Made by a program: the position numbers and the translations under genes. Source: SKVR01 sp964453995 (GTDB lineage: Bacteria > Bacteroidota > Bacteroidia > Bacteroidales > UBA7960). From it: DNA of 64,000 nucleotides. The stretch lies in the NCBI GenBank assembly GCA_964453995.1, contig CAYVQC010000004.1, forward strand, positions 44,860 to 108,859, written 5' to 3'. A model generated the notes under the pieces. The model was not told where the DNA came from and did not search any database. It was given only the letters and a program-made list of their open reading frames with translations. Positions 1 to 10,400 of the stretch are shown here, in pieces; the first letter of the stretch is position 1, and every line of letters starts with the position of its first letter.

Positions 1-504
1 AAGGATTTCCTTCTCGCGCCGGGTAAGAAGTGAAGGTCTGTTTTTCGTCTGATCATTGCGGGCATCATTTTTAGCCAGGCTATCCATCATCAGTGCCTGT
101 ACATCACGCCCAAGATACTTTCCATTGCCTGCTACCACCCTTATGGCTTCAAGTACCTCATTCATGTTGGTACGCTTCAGGATATACCCCGATGCCCCTG
201 CTTCGATCATCCGGTTAATCATGGTGATGTTTTCATGCATGGTGAGAGCCAGTACGTGGATGTGGGGTAGGTTGCGCCTGACGAGCCTTGTAAGTTCTAT
301 TCCGGAAATATCCGGCATATTGATATCAACCACCAATACGTGTACCTGGTGGTTCTGCAAAAAATCCAGAGCCTGTTGAAGATTGTTTGCTCCTCCGGCA
401 AATGCTATATCCTCTTCATCCTGGAGTATGGATTTTAACCCATCAATAATCAGTTGATGGTCATCCACTACCATTACCCGGATAGGTTTGTTTAGCGCAT
501 TCAT
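1..504 (-). CDS. LuxR/NarL-type response regulator, 3' end cut by window edge
   Basis: The first 168 codons of a response regulator read on the minus strand from an ATG at 504 off the window edge. The receiver domain is clear: VMVVDDHQ near residue 10 carries the acidic pair, VVDINMPDISGIEL holds the phospho-acceptor Asp, LALTMHE the conserved Thr, and GYILKR the Lys. A linker follows, and the frame ends inside LTRREKEIL, the opening of a LuxR-type helix-turn-helix, so the DNA-binding domain lies outside the window. The likely partner is the TPR histidine kinase encoded on the same strand at 1139-3136, whose HisKA_3 domain belongs to the class that pairs with NarL-type regulators. A small DUF3820 gene on the other strand lies between them. 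The regulated genes are unknown. Confidence 0.9.
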   Translation of the reverse strand, partial: MNALNKPIRVMVVDDHQLIIDGLKSILQDEEDIAFAGGANNLQQALDFLQNHQVHVLVVDINMPDISGIELTRLVRRNLPHIHVLALTMHENITMINRMIEAGASGYILKRTNMNEVLEAIRVVAGNGKYLGRDVQALMMDSLAKNDARNDQTKNRPSLLTRREKEIL

Positions 505-821
505 TTTGTTTTTTTCTGATCTTTTAAGGCAACCTTGTAAATTGGTTAATATCAACACTATGGGCAAAGTATCAATTGACAAAAATAGCGATTGCCCCTG
601 TAACCGAACCTCCAAAAATTGCCCAAACACTTAAAATACGTGGCAATACTGAGCATTGTTCCTTTATTTTATACCCATCAGCACTTGTTTTTTATTTAGT
701 TTTGAACAAAAGAACCCGGGGTTTTTCAGAAAGGAGAAAGAGTTTTGAAATCAGCAGCAGATAACAGCATCTTCCCGGTACAGATTATTGCTACCAAAAA
801 ACTTCACAATTTATATTCACA
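505..821. other. intergenic region, no clear feature
   Basis: AT-rich spacer between the response regulator (leftward) and the DUF3820 gene (rightward), so it should hold two divergent promoters. No exact TTG/TAnnTTTG pair and no strong hairpin was found. A 62-codon frame at 576-764 has no recognisable features and is taken as chance. Confidence 0.5.
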
Positions 822-1061
822 ATGGATAAAGGCTTCAATCCGGGCATTCTAAAAGATATGATCGTTACCCCAATGCCTTATGGGATTTATAAAGGACGGA
901 TGATATGCGATCTGCCGGTTCATTACCTGGAGTGGTTTCAAAGGCAGGGTTTTCCGAAAGGTAAGTTGGGGATGCTGATGCAAACCGTATATGAAATCAA
1001 GATCAACGGTCTTGACAACATCATTACCCAACTGAAAAAACAAACCGGGGCCAACGGGTAA
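822..1061 (+). CDS. DUF3820 family small protein
   Basis: A 79-residue protein matching the DUF3820 pattern (sometimes labelled putative quorum-sensing-regulated virulence factor): TPMPYGIYKGRMICDLPVHY, then EWFQRQGFPKGKLG and YEIKINGL. The family core is about 65-70 residues, so this is a complete single-domain protein. There is no signal peptide or membrane segment, so it should be cytosolic. The molecular function is not known to me; the quorum-sensing label comes from a distant context and should not be carried over. The gene sits alone between two genes of the opposite strand. The start is the ATG at 822; the antisense frame at 849-1043 is a shadow. Confidence 0.8.
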   Translation: MDKGFNPGILKDMIVTPMPYGIYKGRMICDLPVHYLEWFQRQGFPKGKLGMLMQTVYEIKINGLDNIITQLKKQTGANG

Positions 1062-1138
1062 TAATCTTTTTTTGCTGTAAGGGTTTAGTGAGGATGAAAC
1101 ACATAAACAGGCATCCCCGGGTTAATTACCGTTATAAA

Positions 1139-3136
1139 TCACACCTGGTTTTCGCTATGCATGGCACTGCTCATGGTTCCTGCTGATGGTTTTTGAAAAG
1201 GAATTACAATGGTAACAATTGTTCCCCGTTTTGGCATGGAGTCCACATAAAATGATCCTTTGAGGTTTTCCACCCTTGACCGAATATTATGTAAGCCATG
1301 ACCCTGGCTGTAGGGCAAGGTATCAAAATCGAACCCTTTTCCATTATCTTCGAAGATTAAGGTAATGTCGCTTTCATTTTTTACAAGCTGGATAAAAACC
1401 TCTCCCGCATCAGCATGTTTTATCACATTATTGATCAACTCCTGTATCGCCCTGAACAGCGCATTTTCTATAAGTGCATCCATTGGCTGATCAAGATCGA
1501 AAGTTTCCAGGTGTACATTAATCCGGCAGCTTTTATTGAGTTGATCGGTAAGGTCTTGCAGGGCTCCGGAGAATCCTTTTTCAGCAAGTACCGAAGGTGC
1601 CAGATTATGGCTGATATTGCGAAGTTCGGAAAATGCCTTATCAACACTTTGCATGGCAGCTTCCTGCAACTCTTTTCTTCTTTCTTCGGTAAGCATAGCC
1701 TTTTGCTGCAGAACGCTTATATTCAACCTTGCCACCGATAGCATCTGCCCAAGACCATCGTGCAACTCCCTGCCAATACGGTTGCGTTCCTGGATTTCAG
1801 CTTCAACAGCAGCCCGCGACTTCTTTTCTGTCAGGTCAAGGATCATTTGTTGGTGGCTGGCCAGTTGTCGGTATTTATGATTGTGATACAACAGGTAAAG
1901 CCCCCCAATGATCATCACAAAAGCCAGTGAAATTAAGAATATGGTCGAGTTTTTTCTGCTGAGCAAAAGCTCCTGTCGCTGAATTTCAAGCATCTGTATT
2001 TCCTTGGCATGGCTCAACCCCTGTATTTCAAGTGTGTAGAGCTGATGTAGCTTGGACTGATCAATAATTTCCTCCTTGAGGTATATATAATGGTTTTTAT
2101 GAAAAAGACTTTGCTGAAAATCCCTTCTTTGCTCAAATATTTCGGACAACAGCAAATGAATCTCCATCATGAGTTTATTGTTGGCCAGTGCCTGTGCTAT
2201 TTCCATCCCTTCCCGTGCATGATCCAGGGCCTTTTGTTCATTGTTGAGTTCTAGGAAAGCCTGGGCCATGCCAATTTTTGCTTCACATACCTTTTCCTGG
2301 TAATTGATCTCAGAAGATACCTGCTCGCTTTTCTGATAATACTGCAAGGCTTGCTTACGATCGCCCAGGAAACAAAAAACTTTTGCTTTTTCAATATAGC
2401 TGCCACTAAGGCCAAACCGGTTGTTGGTGCGATGGGCAATGTCAATGGCCTTATCCAGGTAAATAAGTGCAGAATCGGGTTGCTGCTTTTTTAAAAATAA
2501 TGCGCCCCGGTTGTTGTTTACCGCGGCCAGCCCAATACTGTCATTTGTGGCAAGAAATCCCTTAAAGGCCTTGTCGAGCTGAATGTGGGCCAGTTCAAAG
2601 TTATCGATATTGGAATACAGCATGCCAAGATTATTCAATGTATTTACCTTTCGATGTTCATCACCAATCTTTTCATAGTATTCCAATGCTTTCAGAAAAT
2701 GCTCCAGTGCATCAGTATATTGCCCGGTGTGAAGGTTGATAATACCAATATTATTATAAAAGGAAGCAATACGATCATTATCTTCGATCTCCAGGGCCAG
2801 TAACATTCCCTGCGTATAGTTTTCAAGGGCTTTTTCGTAAGACGACTGGATAAAATAGCTTATCCCGGTAAGATTGTAGAGCTGCATACGCCGTTGCCTG
2901 TCGGCAGGATCATAATACTGGCCTGCCAGTTCCACAATATTTCGCACTTCATCAGGATTTTCGGCCAGTTGCGCCTGGGCAAGGACTACAAGACTGTCGA
3001 ACACATGATTGTGTTCTGATTCCCTGGTTGTGATGCCAGGCTGCTGTTGGTCCTTGTTGCTGCAGGCGGCTGCAGAAAAAAGAAGTACTGTTAAAAGCCA
3101 AACAGCATACACTTGCCGGATAGATTTATTTCTCAT
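1139..3136 (-). CDS. TPR sensor histidine kinase (HisKA_3 family), lipoprotein-like N-terminus
   Basis: A 665-residue sensor kinase. The N-terminus is a signal peptide ending in SAAAC (Cys25), so it may be lipidated. Several tetratricopeptide repeats follow between about residues 60 and 350 (for example FYNNIGIINLHTGQYTDAL), then one membrane helix near 390-412 and a coiled region. The kinase core has the HisKA_3 H-box RIGRELHDGLGQ with phospho-acceptor His459, the N-box ELINNVIKHA near 566, DNGKGF near 597 and GHGLHNI near 612. This layout, periplasmic TPR sensor, one helix, cytosolic NarL-type kinase, is common in Bacteroidota. It probably phosphorylates the regulator at 1-504. The signal sensed cannot be read from sequence. 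A TAnnTTTG-like box lies just upstream of the ATG. Confidence 0.93.
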   Translation of the reverse strand: MRNKSIRQVYAVWLLTVLLFSAAACSNKDQQQPGITTRESEHNHVFDSLVVLAQAQLAENPDEVRNIVELAGQYYDPADRQRRMQLYNLTGISYFIQSSYEKALENYTQGMLLALEIEDNDRIASFYNNIGIINLHTGQYTDALEHFLKALEYYEKIGDEHRKVNTLNNLGMLYSNIDNFELAHIQLDKAFKGFLATNDSIGLAAVNNNRGALFLKKQQPDSALIYLDKAIDIAHRTNNRFGLSGSYIEKAKVFCFLGDRKQALQYYQKSEQVSSEINYQEKVCEAKIGMAQAFLELNNEQKALDHAREGMEIAQALANNKLMMEIHLLLSEIFEQRRDFQQSLFHKNHYIYLKEEIIDQSKLHQLYTLEIQGLSHAKEIQMLEIQRQELLLSRKNSTIFLISLAFVMIIGGLYLLYHNHKYRQLASHQQMILDLTEKKSRAAVEAEIQERNRIGRELHDGLGQMLSVARLNISVLQQKAMLTEERRKELQEAAMQSVDKAFSELRNISHNLAPSVLAEKGFSGALQDLTDQLNKSCRINVHLETFDLDQPMDALIENALFRAIQELINNVIKHADAGEVFIQLVKNESDITLIFEDNGKGFDFDTLPYSQGHGLHNIRSRVENLKGSFYVDSMPKRGTIVTIVIPFQKPSAGTMSSAMHSENQV

Positions 3137-3534
3137 AATACAAAGGTAATTATTCAGTACACCAATTCCAGGAAAATGCTAACAAGAGCAACCACATAGA
3201 AATATTGCCAGTTGTGCTTCTCACCCAAATACCCAACTAAAATCAGGTAAAAGCTCCTAAACAACAGGCGGTAGTTGTAACCACATAATATACCGTGTTA
3301 GGTGTATTGTAAAAAGGATTAAGCGTATTTACCTTTGGCTTAAACAAACGACCAGCAAAAAATGCCAAAAAAATATAATGGCAACTGTTTGGTTAAAGGG
3401 AATACGTATAGAAAATGCATTATACCTGCCAGGTAATCATAAACATACCCGGCCCACATCCAGGGGAAGAGCTTGCTCTTTAAAGCCCTGATTAACAGAA
3501 GTATATAATCATCCATTCTTTAATCTTTGGATAT
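3137..3534. other. divergent intergenic region with one -7-like box
   Basis: About 400 bp between two divergently transcribed kinases. On the minus strand, positions 3141-3148 read TACCTTTG, an exact match to the Bacteroidetes -7 box TAnnTTTG, only 5 bp from the kinase ATG; the nearest TTG sits 14 bp upstream, shorter than usual. If used, the transcript would be nearly leaderless. Nothing else stands out. Confidence 0.35.
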
Positions 3535-4836
3535 ATGATCGGAAATTTACGCGAAACCTACCTCCTTGAAGAAAACGCACGCATGAAAAACGAAGTAACC
3601 CTTCTCAGGGAAAACCTGTTGCAAAAACAACGGTATTACTCCAGGCTTAGCCATGAGATGCGCAACCCGGTAAGTGGCATAACAGGATTGCTTTACATTC
3701 TTGAAAACACAGCGCTGGACCCCCAGCAAAAGGAACTGGTGCAGGCCATGAAGAGTTCGGCAGACTCCCTCTACAGCCTGCTGAATGATTCTCTTGAATT
3801 CTGTAAAATGGAATCGGGGAAAGTAAGGGTTGTAAATGAGAAATTCAATCTTATGCAAACCCTTCAAAACATTTACGTTCTCTACAAGCCAAAAGCACAG
3901 GAAAAGAATCTCAGTTTTTCATATAAAACAGATCCTCTTTTGCCCCGCTGGGTTATTGGTGATGAAAAGAAACTCATACAAATCCTTTCCAATCTTATTT
4001 CCAATGCAATAAAATTTACAAATGAAGGCTTTGTAACCTTAAGGGTTTGCCTGGAAAACATCAGCAATGAAGGCCCAGTAATCAGGTTCAAGGTATTGGA
4101 TTCCGGCAGAGGCATTAGTCTGCCGGACCAGAAGTTGTTGTTCAGGGAATTCTCCCAGGTAGGAGAAGGGGTAAGTGAGCAAAACTACGGCATTGGCCTG
4201 GGCCTTAGCATATGCAAACAGCTCATAACCCTTATGGAAGGAACCTACGGAGTAAGGAGCAATCCTGGGCAGGGAAGTAATTTTTGGTTTTCCATTGGCT
4301 TTGGCAGAGTAGATCAAAAAGAGATAAAAGAAAAAGGATCAATGCGAAGAAGTTTTGATCCGCTCAATATTTCAGTGCTATTGGTGGAGGATATGGCTCT
4401 TAGTCGCAAAATGACCAAACTTGTATTGGAGAAAATGGGTTGTAAGGTAAAGTATGCAGAAAACGGAGAACAAGCCATTGATATCATTGTTGCCTCCAAT
4501 GATCCCTTTGACGATACGCACAACGAACCCATCGATATCATTCTTATGGACCAGAACATGCCGGGAATCAGTGGAGTTGCAACCCTGCAATATCTGCGTA
4601 AACTACTGGATGATCTGCCCCCGGTAATTGCACTCACTGCCGATGATTCACTGATGCGAGACTCGATGTTTGGAGAGTATGGATTTTCGGATTTTCTTTT
4701 AAAGCCTTTCACACCTGAGCATCTGTATGCATCAGTAAAAAACTGCATGGAAATCAGCAAGGCAAAACGAAAACGTGCCGCTGCAGAACCATTGCCGTTT
4801 AATATTAAGCAATACACCAAAAGTAAAGCAGGATAG
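3535..4836 (+). CDS. soluble hybrid histidine kinase (HisKA-HATPase-REC)
   Basis: A 433-residue protein that opens with a short coiled coil and goes straight into a HisKA domain: H-box YSRLSHEMRNPVSG around residue 40. The HATPase_c domain follows (N-box QILSNLISNAIKF, then the G-box region GIGLGLSICKQL), and a receiver domain occupies about residues 280-410, with LLVEDMA for the acidic pocket, IILMDQNMPG for the phospho-acceptor Asp, ALTAD and LLKPF. There is no PAS, GAF, signal peptide or membrane helix, so it must take its input from another protein or from the short coiled coil. The receiver lacks an output domain, which suggests a phosphorelay partner or a self-contained control module. 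No partner can be assigned here. Confidence 0.9.
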   Translation: MIGNLRETYLLEENARMKNEVTLLRENLLQKQRYYSRLSHEMRNPVSGITGLLYILENTALDPQQKELVQAMKSSADSLYSLLNDSLEFCKMESGKVRVVNEKFNLMQTLQNIYVLYKPKAQEKNLSFSYKTDPLLPRWVIGDEKKLIQILSNLISNAIKFTNEGFVTLRVCLENISNEGPVIRFKVLDSGRGISLPDQKLLFREFSQVGEGVSEQNYGIGLGLSICKQLITLMEGTYGVRSNPGQGSNFWFSIGFGRVDQKEIKEKGSMRRSFDPLNISVLLVEDMALSRKMTKLVLEKMGCKVKYAENGEQAIDIIVASNDPFDDTHNEPIDIILMDQNMPGISGVATLQYLRKLLDDLPPVIALTADDSLMRDSMFGEYGFSDFLLKPFTPEHLYASVKNCMEISKAKRKRAAAEPLPFNIKQYTKSKAG

Positions 4837-4935
4837 CAGGTAAATAAACTGATGGGCTACCCGGCCAGTCTCTCATACATCAGGCCATGAAAATGCAGAC
4901 CGGAAACCCGGTTTGCATTTTCTGTAATCGCCAGG

Positions 4936-6435
4936 CTACTCTTGAATCAGGAAAAGTTGATCCGCCCTGATGGTGTCATCGTTGGCCATATCCAAAACAC
5001 CGAGAAACATAAGCCGGGAAACATCGCGCATGATGTCGTAGGTAAGATTGGCCGCTACATCGCGCGGATCATGATAATACAGTGGATTTACACGGTCGAT
5101 GGCACCCACATGTAGGGTGCGGAAACCATACAACATAAATACCAGTCCATCGGTACGGGGTCTTCCCACAGGCATGGAGCCCTTGCTGCTGCGTAGCGAT
5201 CTGTTGAGAAACTGCTCATTGTTCCTTGAAAAATGAGCAAAAAGTTCTGGATAGGATTCCCCATGCCATAAAGCCAGACCACTTCCATTGCCAACCATAT
5301 CAAGATTCATAAACAGCAGTGTATTCTCCTGGTTAAAGGCAGGATGCTCACAATAAAAGGTACTTCCGACCAAACCCACCTCTTCTGCCCCGAAAAAGAG
5401 AAACACCACCGAACGTTTCATTTTGCCTTTGAACTCAGACAGGGCTCTTGCAGCAGCCAGCACATCGGCCACACCCGAAGCATTATCCAAAGCTCCCGGC
5501 AATTCGAAACCAAGATAACCCTGTGCATCAAGGTGGGCTCCCAAAATGATGGCTTCCTTTGCGAGTTCAGGATCAGTCCCGGGGATATAACCTATTACAT
5601 TGGCTGTGCGCCCTTCTCCGTGATGAACAGTCTCTGAAGTGATCTCTGCTTCAAAATCTGTCAAAAAAGAATTGGATGTTTTGGTTTGCCTTATCCCGGT
5701 CAGGAGCGTGTCAGCCGGTATTCCCAGGATCTTCTCACTAACATGTTTATCGACATGTACCAGGTGGAAATCCCGGAAATGTGGAATGGAAGGATTGGCG
5801 AGTTTATCGAGGAACAAAACCCCGGCAGCCCCTTTGCGATGGGCATTTTCGACCTTATATACCGAACCGCTGTAAACACCCCAAAGATTTAGTGTGTCGG
5901 CGTTCTTCCCGATATAGGGGGTGCCTGAAGCAATCATTACAATTTTGCCCGTTATATCAATGTCGTTGTAGTCATCATACCCCAGTTCCGGCGCACTGAT
6001 GCCATATCCGGCAAAGACCACTTCAGCTTTTACGCTGCCATTGTCAGATGATGCCCCGGGGTAATAATCTGCAGGAGCAGAATAACTGATCTTTTCATCA
6101 CCCCTGAAAAGAGAAAAACTTCCCACCGACAACACCTCGGTATAAGGCCATGGAAAATTCTGAAAATATGTTCCATCGTCGCCCAGAGGCTCAATATCCC
6201 ATTGCTCAAGCAAACCGGCCACATAAGCAGCAACATCCATATATTCAGGACTACCGGCAACCCTTCCCTTATATTTTTCATGCGTAATTTCCTGCACATA
6301 TCCCTTTAGCTCCTCTTCGGTTATGGATTCAAGAACTTCTGCTTTTCCTGTTGAGGTTCCTGTTGCACCAGCAATTATTGGAAAAAAAACCATACAGGCC
6401 ACTATTCCTCCGATGGTCAATAGCTTGTTTTTCAT
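4936..6435 (-). CDS. secreted M28-family zinc aminopeptidase
   Basis: A 499-residue exported peptidase. A signal peptide covers about residues 1-24. A PA-type insert (around residues 120-260, including KGAAGVLFLD) precedes the catalytic half. The M28 metal site is visible: GAHLDAQ (His), PGALDNASGV (bridging Asp), FFGAEEVGLVGS (catalytic Glu and metal Glu), MNLDMVGNG (Asp) and YYHDPRD (last His). These ligands are those of bacterial two-zinc aminopeptidases that trim amino acids from peptides outside the cytoplasm. No T9SS tail is seen, so a periplasmic or Sec-secreted location is likely. It is a single gene, convergent with the hybrid kinase; the exact substrate is unknown. Confidence 0.92.
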   Translation of the reverse strand: MKNKLLTIGGIVACMVFFPIIAGATGTSTGKAEVLESITEEELKGYVQEITHEKYKGRVAGSPEYMDVAAYVAGLLEQWDIEPLGDDGTYFQNFPWPYTEVLSVGSFSLFRGDEKISYSAPADYYPGASSDNGSVKAEVVFAGYGISAPELGYDDYNDIDITGKIVMIASGTPYIGKNADTLNLWGVYSGSVYKVENAHRKGAAGVLFLDKLANPSIPHFRDFHLVHVDKHVSEKILGIPADTLLTGIRQTKTSNSFLTDFEAEITSETVHHGEGRTANVIGYIPGTDPELAKEAIILGAHLDAQGYLGFELPGALDNASGVADVLAAARALSEFKGKMKRSVVFLFFGAEEVGLVGSTFYCEHPAFNQENTLLFMNLDMVGNGSGLALWHGESYPELFAHFSRNNEQFLNRSLRSSKGSMPVGRPRTDGLVFMLYGFRTLHVGAIDRVNPLYYHDPRDVAANLTYDIMRDVSRLMFLGVLDMANDDTIRADQLFLIQE

Positions 6436-7414
6436 TTTTGTAGCGATTAAATTTTAAACTAAAATGCTGAATTATTAAGGATGTTAATACTTTATAAGAT
6501 TTCTGATCCATGTAAACTCCATATCCTCATTTTACAATCCTGTTTTTCTCTTTTTACATTAAATAATTAAGTCGTTAACATCTGGTTTTACTGCTCCTGA
6601 AAAAACAAATAAGGAAACATTGAAACACGAACAAGTGGCACCCATGATATTTACTAATCTCAATGTAAGCAATATTCCGGATTCCTACATCAGTTTAATC
6701 CCTTGTTTAGGGCAATTAACAGGTTTCAAAACACACTAACGCCAGTTCACCGGGCACTGCCGCAGTAACACATGGCTAGGCATATCAGGCATAACCGGCC
6801 CAAGGCCCTCACTCACAGGCTGTTTGGAAATAACAACTTATTATTTTCCTGATTATCATGTACTTACAAAGAACAGGAAGATTCTGACAGGATAGATTTT
6901 AAAATTGTTCTGTCCCCAAAAAAACACTTTGCAAATTAAGTTTTTAAAGGACACATATACAAACAAAAACTTCACAATTTCAAAAACAGTAAACCCGCTC
7001 ACCTACACCACAATAGTGTTGCCTCATCAAAGTATATTTGCATTTTGTCGAAATATTGAAATATAAAGTCGATGTTTTATCAATTTAAACCATTTTCTTT
7101 ACAATTCCGCAAAATTCCCGGAAAACCAATTTTAGGGGTATTGAAAAAAGGAGGCATACGGCAACCAGCATATTTCTCTGTTTATCATACTGTTATAATC
7201 GATAAAAAATTTATTATGGCGCTTTTACTCATTAAAAAAACACGAAAAATAAGTGAATACCACAAGGGTTAATTATGAGAATTCCTCAATTGTGCCATCG
7301 TGGACTTATAACTACTTTTACCCATTGCATCTACAAAATAATATGTTTAATAGAACGCTTTGATATTTCATACAGACTGAAAAAACAATAAAACCTCTCT
7401 AAAATCCCACTATT
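6436..7414. other. long AT-rich intergenic region (979 bp)
   Basis: A long spacer between the divergent M28 peptidase and the large T9SS protein. It is AT-rich and contains TATATTTG at 7033-7040, a match to the TAnnTTTG box, but the nearest TTG is only 11 bp upstream. A 66-codon frame at 7072-7272 shows no recognisable domain. No tRNA, terminator-like hairpin or repeat was found. Promoters for both flanking genes must lie here. Confidence 0.45.
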
Positions 7415-10400
7415 ATGAAAAAACAATTACGCTTTCTGACCTTTCTGACCATAAGCATTCTCTTTGGTGCATTTGCCACAGAAGTGCAGTCAGAAATTGT
7501 AGAAAAACCAATTTCTCATGCAGAGGATGGTTTTTACAAACCCGCTGAAAATAAACATACAAGCTTGAGCATGCAATCTGAAAAAGTGTTGCAGGCCCCC
7601 TGCTTCGATGTTTTCAAAACCGACATCAGCTGCTTCGGAGCTGAAGATGGAACCATCCAGGTGATCATAGATGATACTTGTGGTGACGTTGTAGATATTT
7701 GCCTGGTATATGGCAGCAACAAGAACAGTGATTGTCCGCCTTTCAAGACAATGGAACAGGCTGAATTCACAGGCCTTATTGCCGGCACATATTATATTTC
7801 TGTTACCGGTGAGAATGGCCTGGTTACCACAGAGGAAGTAGTGATCAATGAACCTGATGAATTGTTTGCCTTTGCCGCAGCAGAGCAATCTACCATTTGT
7901 TTTGATGCCACAACTACTGTAACGGTAACTGCCCAGGGGGGCACCCCACCCTATTCCGGAACCGGTAATTTTATTGTTGAACCGGGAACACATACTTTTA
8001 TCGTGACAGATGCCAATGAATGCTCTGCTGAAGTAGAGATAACCGTTGAAGCATTTCCTGTTGTGGAGGTTCTTTGCCGCGACAATATCTTTATTGGCGA
8101 ATTTGCCCAGCCCATTATTCTGGAAGGATCAACACCCACTGGAGGTGTATACAGCGGCGCAGGCATTACTTACGATGATTCAACAGAAGAATATATTTTC
8201 TCAGCCCAGGATGTGGATCCGGGTATTTACCCTGTTACCTATACAGTAGAGGAAAATGGCTGTTTCTACTCATGCGAATTCGAGATCGAAGTATATGAAA
8301 TGCCTGACTTTAGCTGCCTGAGTGATATTGAAGTTTGCGAAGATGCATTGCCCCTCGATGACATTCTTCCTGAGGGTGATGAAGGATTTCTAACAGGCAA
8401 TTTCGTTACAGATAACGTATTTTATCCTGAACAGAGCGGTCCGGGAACTTTCGACATCACCTATACCTTTGCTGATGATTTTGGATACCTGTACAGTTGT
8501 ACTTTCTTTATTACCGTAAATGAGCTTCCCGAAGTAACGCTGGATCCTTTTGAAAGTGTTTGCTCCAATACAGAACCTTTCTCACTTACAGGTGGCCTGC
8601 CCGAAGGAGGAATTTACTCCGGAGAAGGAATAGAAGACGGTATTTTTTACCCTGAATTGCTCGCCGCAGGAACTTATGAGATTACCTACACCTTCACCAA
8701 TGAGTTTGACTGTACAGCATCTGCAACGCAAACCATCGAGGTTTTACAGGCTCCCTGTGTTGAAGTAAGCTTTACTGATGTTACCTGCAATGGCGCTAAT
8801 GACGGAACCATAAGCGTTAACATTACATGCGGTGACATCGAGGAGATTTGCCTGGTGTATCCGGGAGAAGAACTTGAAAAATGCCTGCCGGAGAAGAACT
8901 CCGGTGTAGTGCATACCGGATTGGAACCCGGCACCTATATTATTGTAGTTACAGACACCAACGGATGTGTTACCATAGAAGAAGTTACCATTGGTGAGCC
9001 AAATGCTTTGAGTATCTCCCTTGTTGACACTGGCGCAGAAACCGAGTTTGGTGCTGCAGATGGTTTTATCGAAATTGCTGTTGAAGGAGGTACTCCACCC
9101 TACGACATCCTCTGGAACATAGGTGAAACAACGCCCCGCATAGAAAATCTCGCCCAGGGGGAATATTCTGTGGTTGTATTTGACGCCAACGACTGTATTG
9201 CTGATGCCACCTTTGAAATTACAGGACCCACTGAGCCCGGCGATATACTGATAGACCTCGGGGTTACTATAGAAGTAAATATACAAACCCCCGATCCTGA
9301 GGAAGTGGATAAACTCATATTCGCCATCGTAGTTACCAACCATGATGAAGAGGAAACCGCCACAGGCGTTGTCGTTGAAAATGTTATTCCGGAAGCTTTC
9401 CCATTCATTTCCCGGTTAGACGATGGCACCAGCGGTGTTTTCGATTATATCAGCGGCAATTGGTATATCGGGTCCATTCCAGCCGGTGGCCATGTTATAC
9501 TTGTTTACCAAACCCAAATGCTTTTGGAAGAAGAGGAAGAAGATAAATCATGGCAGTCTGCAACCAATGCAGCCCAGATCCTTCCATTCGACCAGCAGGA
9601 CCCCGATCTCTCCAACAACTTTGCCGATATTGTTGTGACAGTAGGTGAATCCTCCAGTGGCGATGATAATGGTATAGAAAGCGATGGAAGCATGGCTTCA
9701 CAGCTTGCATTGCGCAATCACAGGCGCCTGGTTGAAAACAATAACATCCCCAATGATCTGAGAACTGCAAAAATGCAGGAGTTCAGCCACACAGGAATGC
9801 TTACCGGAACGCTGAAATCAGCTTCTGTTGACGGAAACTTCACCGGCATCAGCATGCTGTTGCCCGAAACCGGTCCTGCAAGCACTACTGCCTTTATTTC
9901 TACCCCTGCCGATCTGCTGGGTATTACCAATGCCAAAGAAATTTTCTCAGTAGACTACCTGCAGCAAAACAATAGTCGCAGGGCTGCTATACTGGCCATT
10001 GCCACCGAACCTGCCAGGGTATATGAACACACCAAGGTGATCTGCGACAGGCTTATAGGGGCAGAACTACAAAGTATCGAGATGATCGAAATTGCCGGCA
10101 GACCCTTTATTCTCTCTAAGCTGGTTCACCCCAATGGGTATATCGATTATTCTGTGAGCTTTATTGCCCAGAGAGATGGTGGTAGCTTTGTAATTGACAA
10201 CAGGTGGTACAATGAGGAATATGATATCCTCAACACCGACGACATCTTCAACTTCCAGGTATGGAGCGTAACTCCACAATTTACGCGCCAGCTGGTAGAA
10301 GAGATTCTCAACCGTATGCAACAGAATGGAGGAGTAAGCTTCCGCAATGAAAAGATCGCACCGGCCATACCTCAGGTATACGTGCACAGTGGCCGCTACA

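Noticed and set aside
576..764. 62-codon plus-strand frame
   Set aside because: No support by motif or context; upstream of a real small gene.
822..1061. quorum-sensing regulator label for DUF3820
   Set aside because: The label stems from a distant organism; nothing here supports that role.
7072..7272. 66-codon plus-strand frame in the long intergenic region
   Set aside because: No signal, no motif, biased toward AT-rich codons; a real gene is possible but not supported.
8744..9343. 199-codon minus-strand frame
   Set aside because: Inside the T9SS repeat gene; follows the repetitive sense strand.
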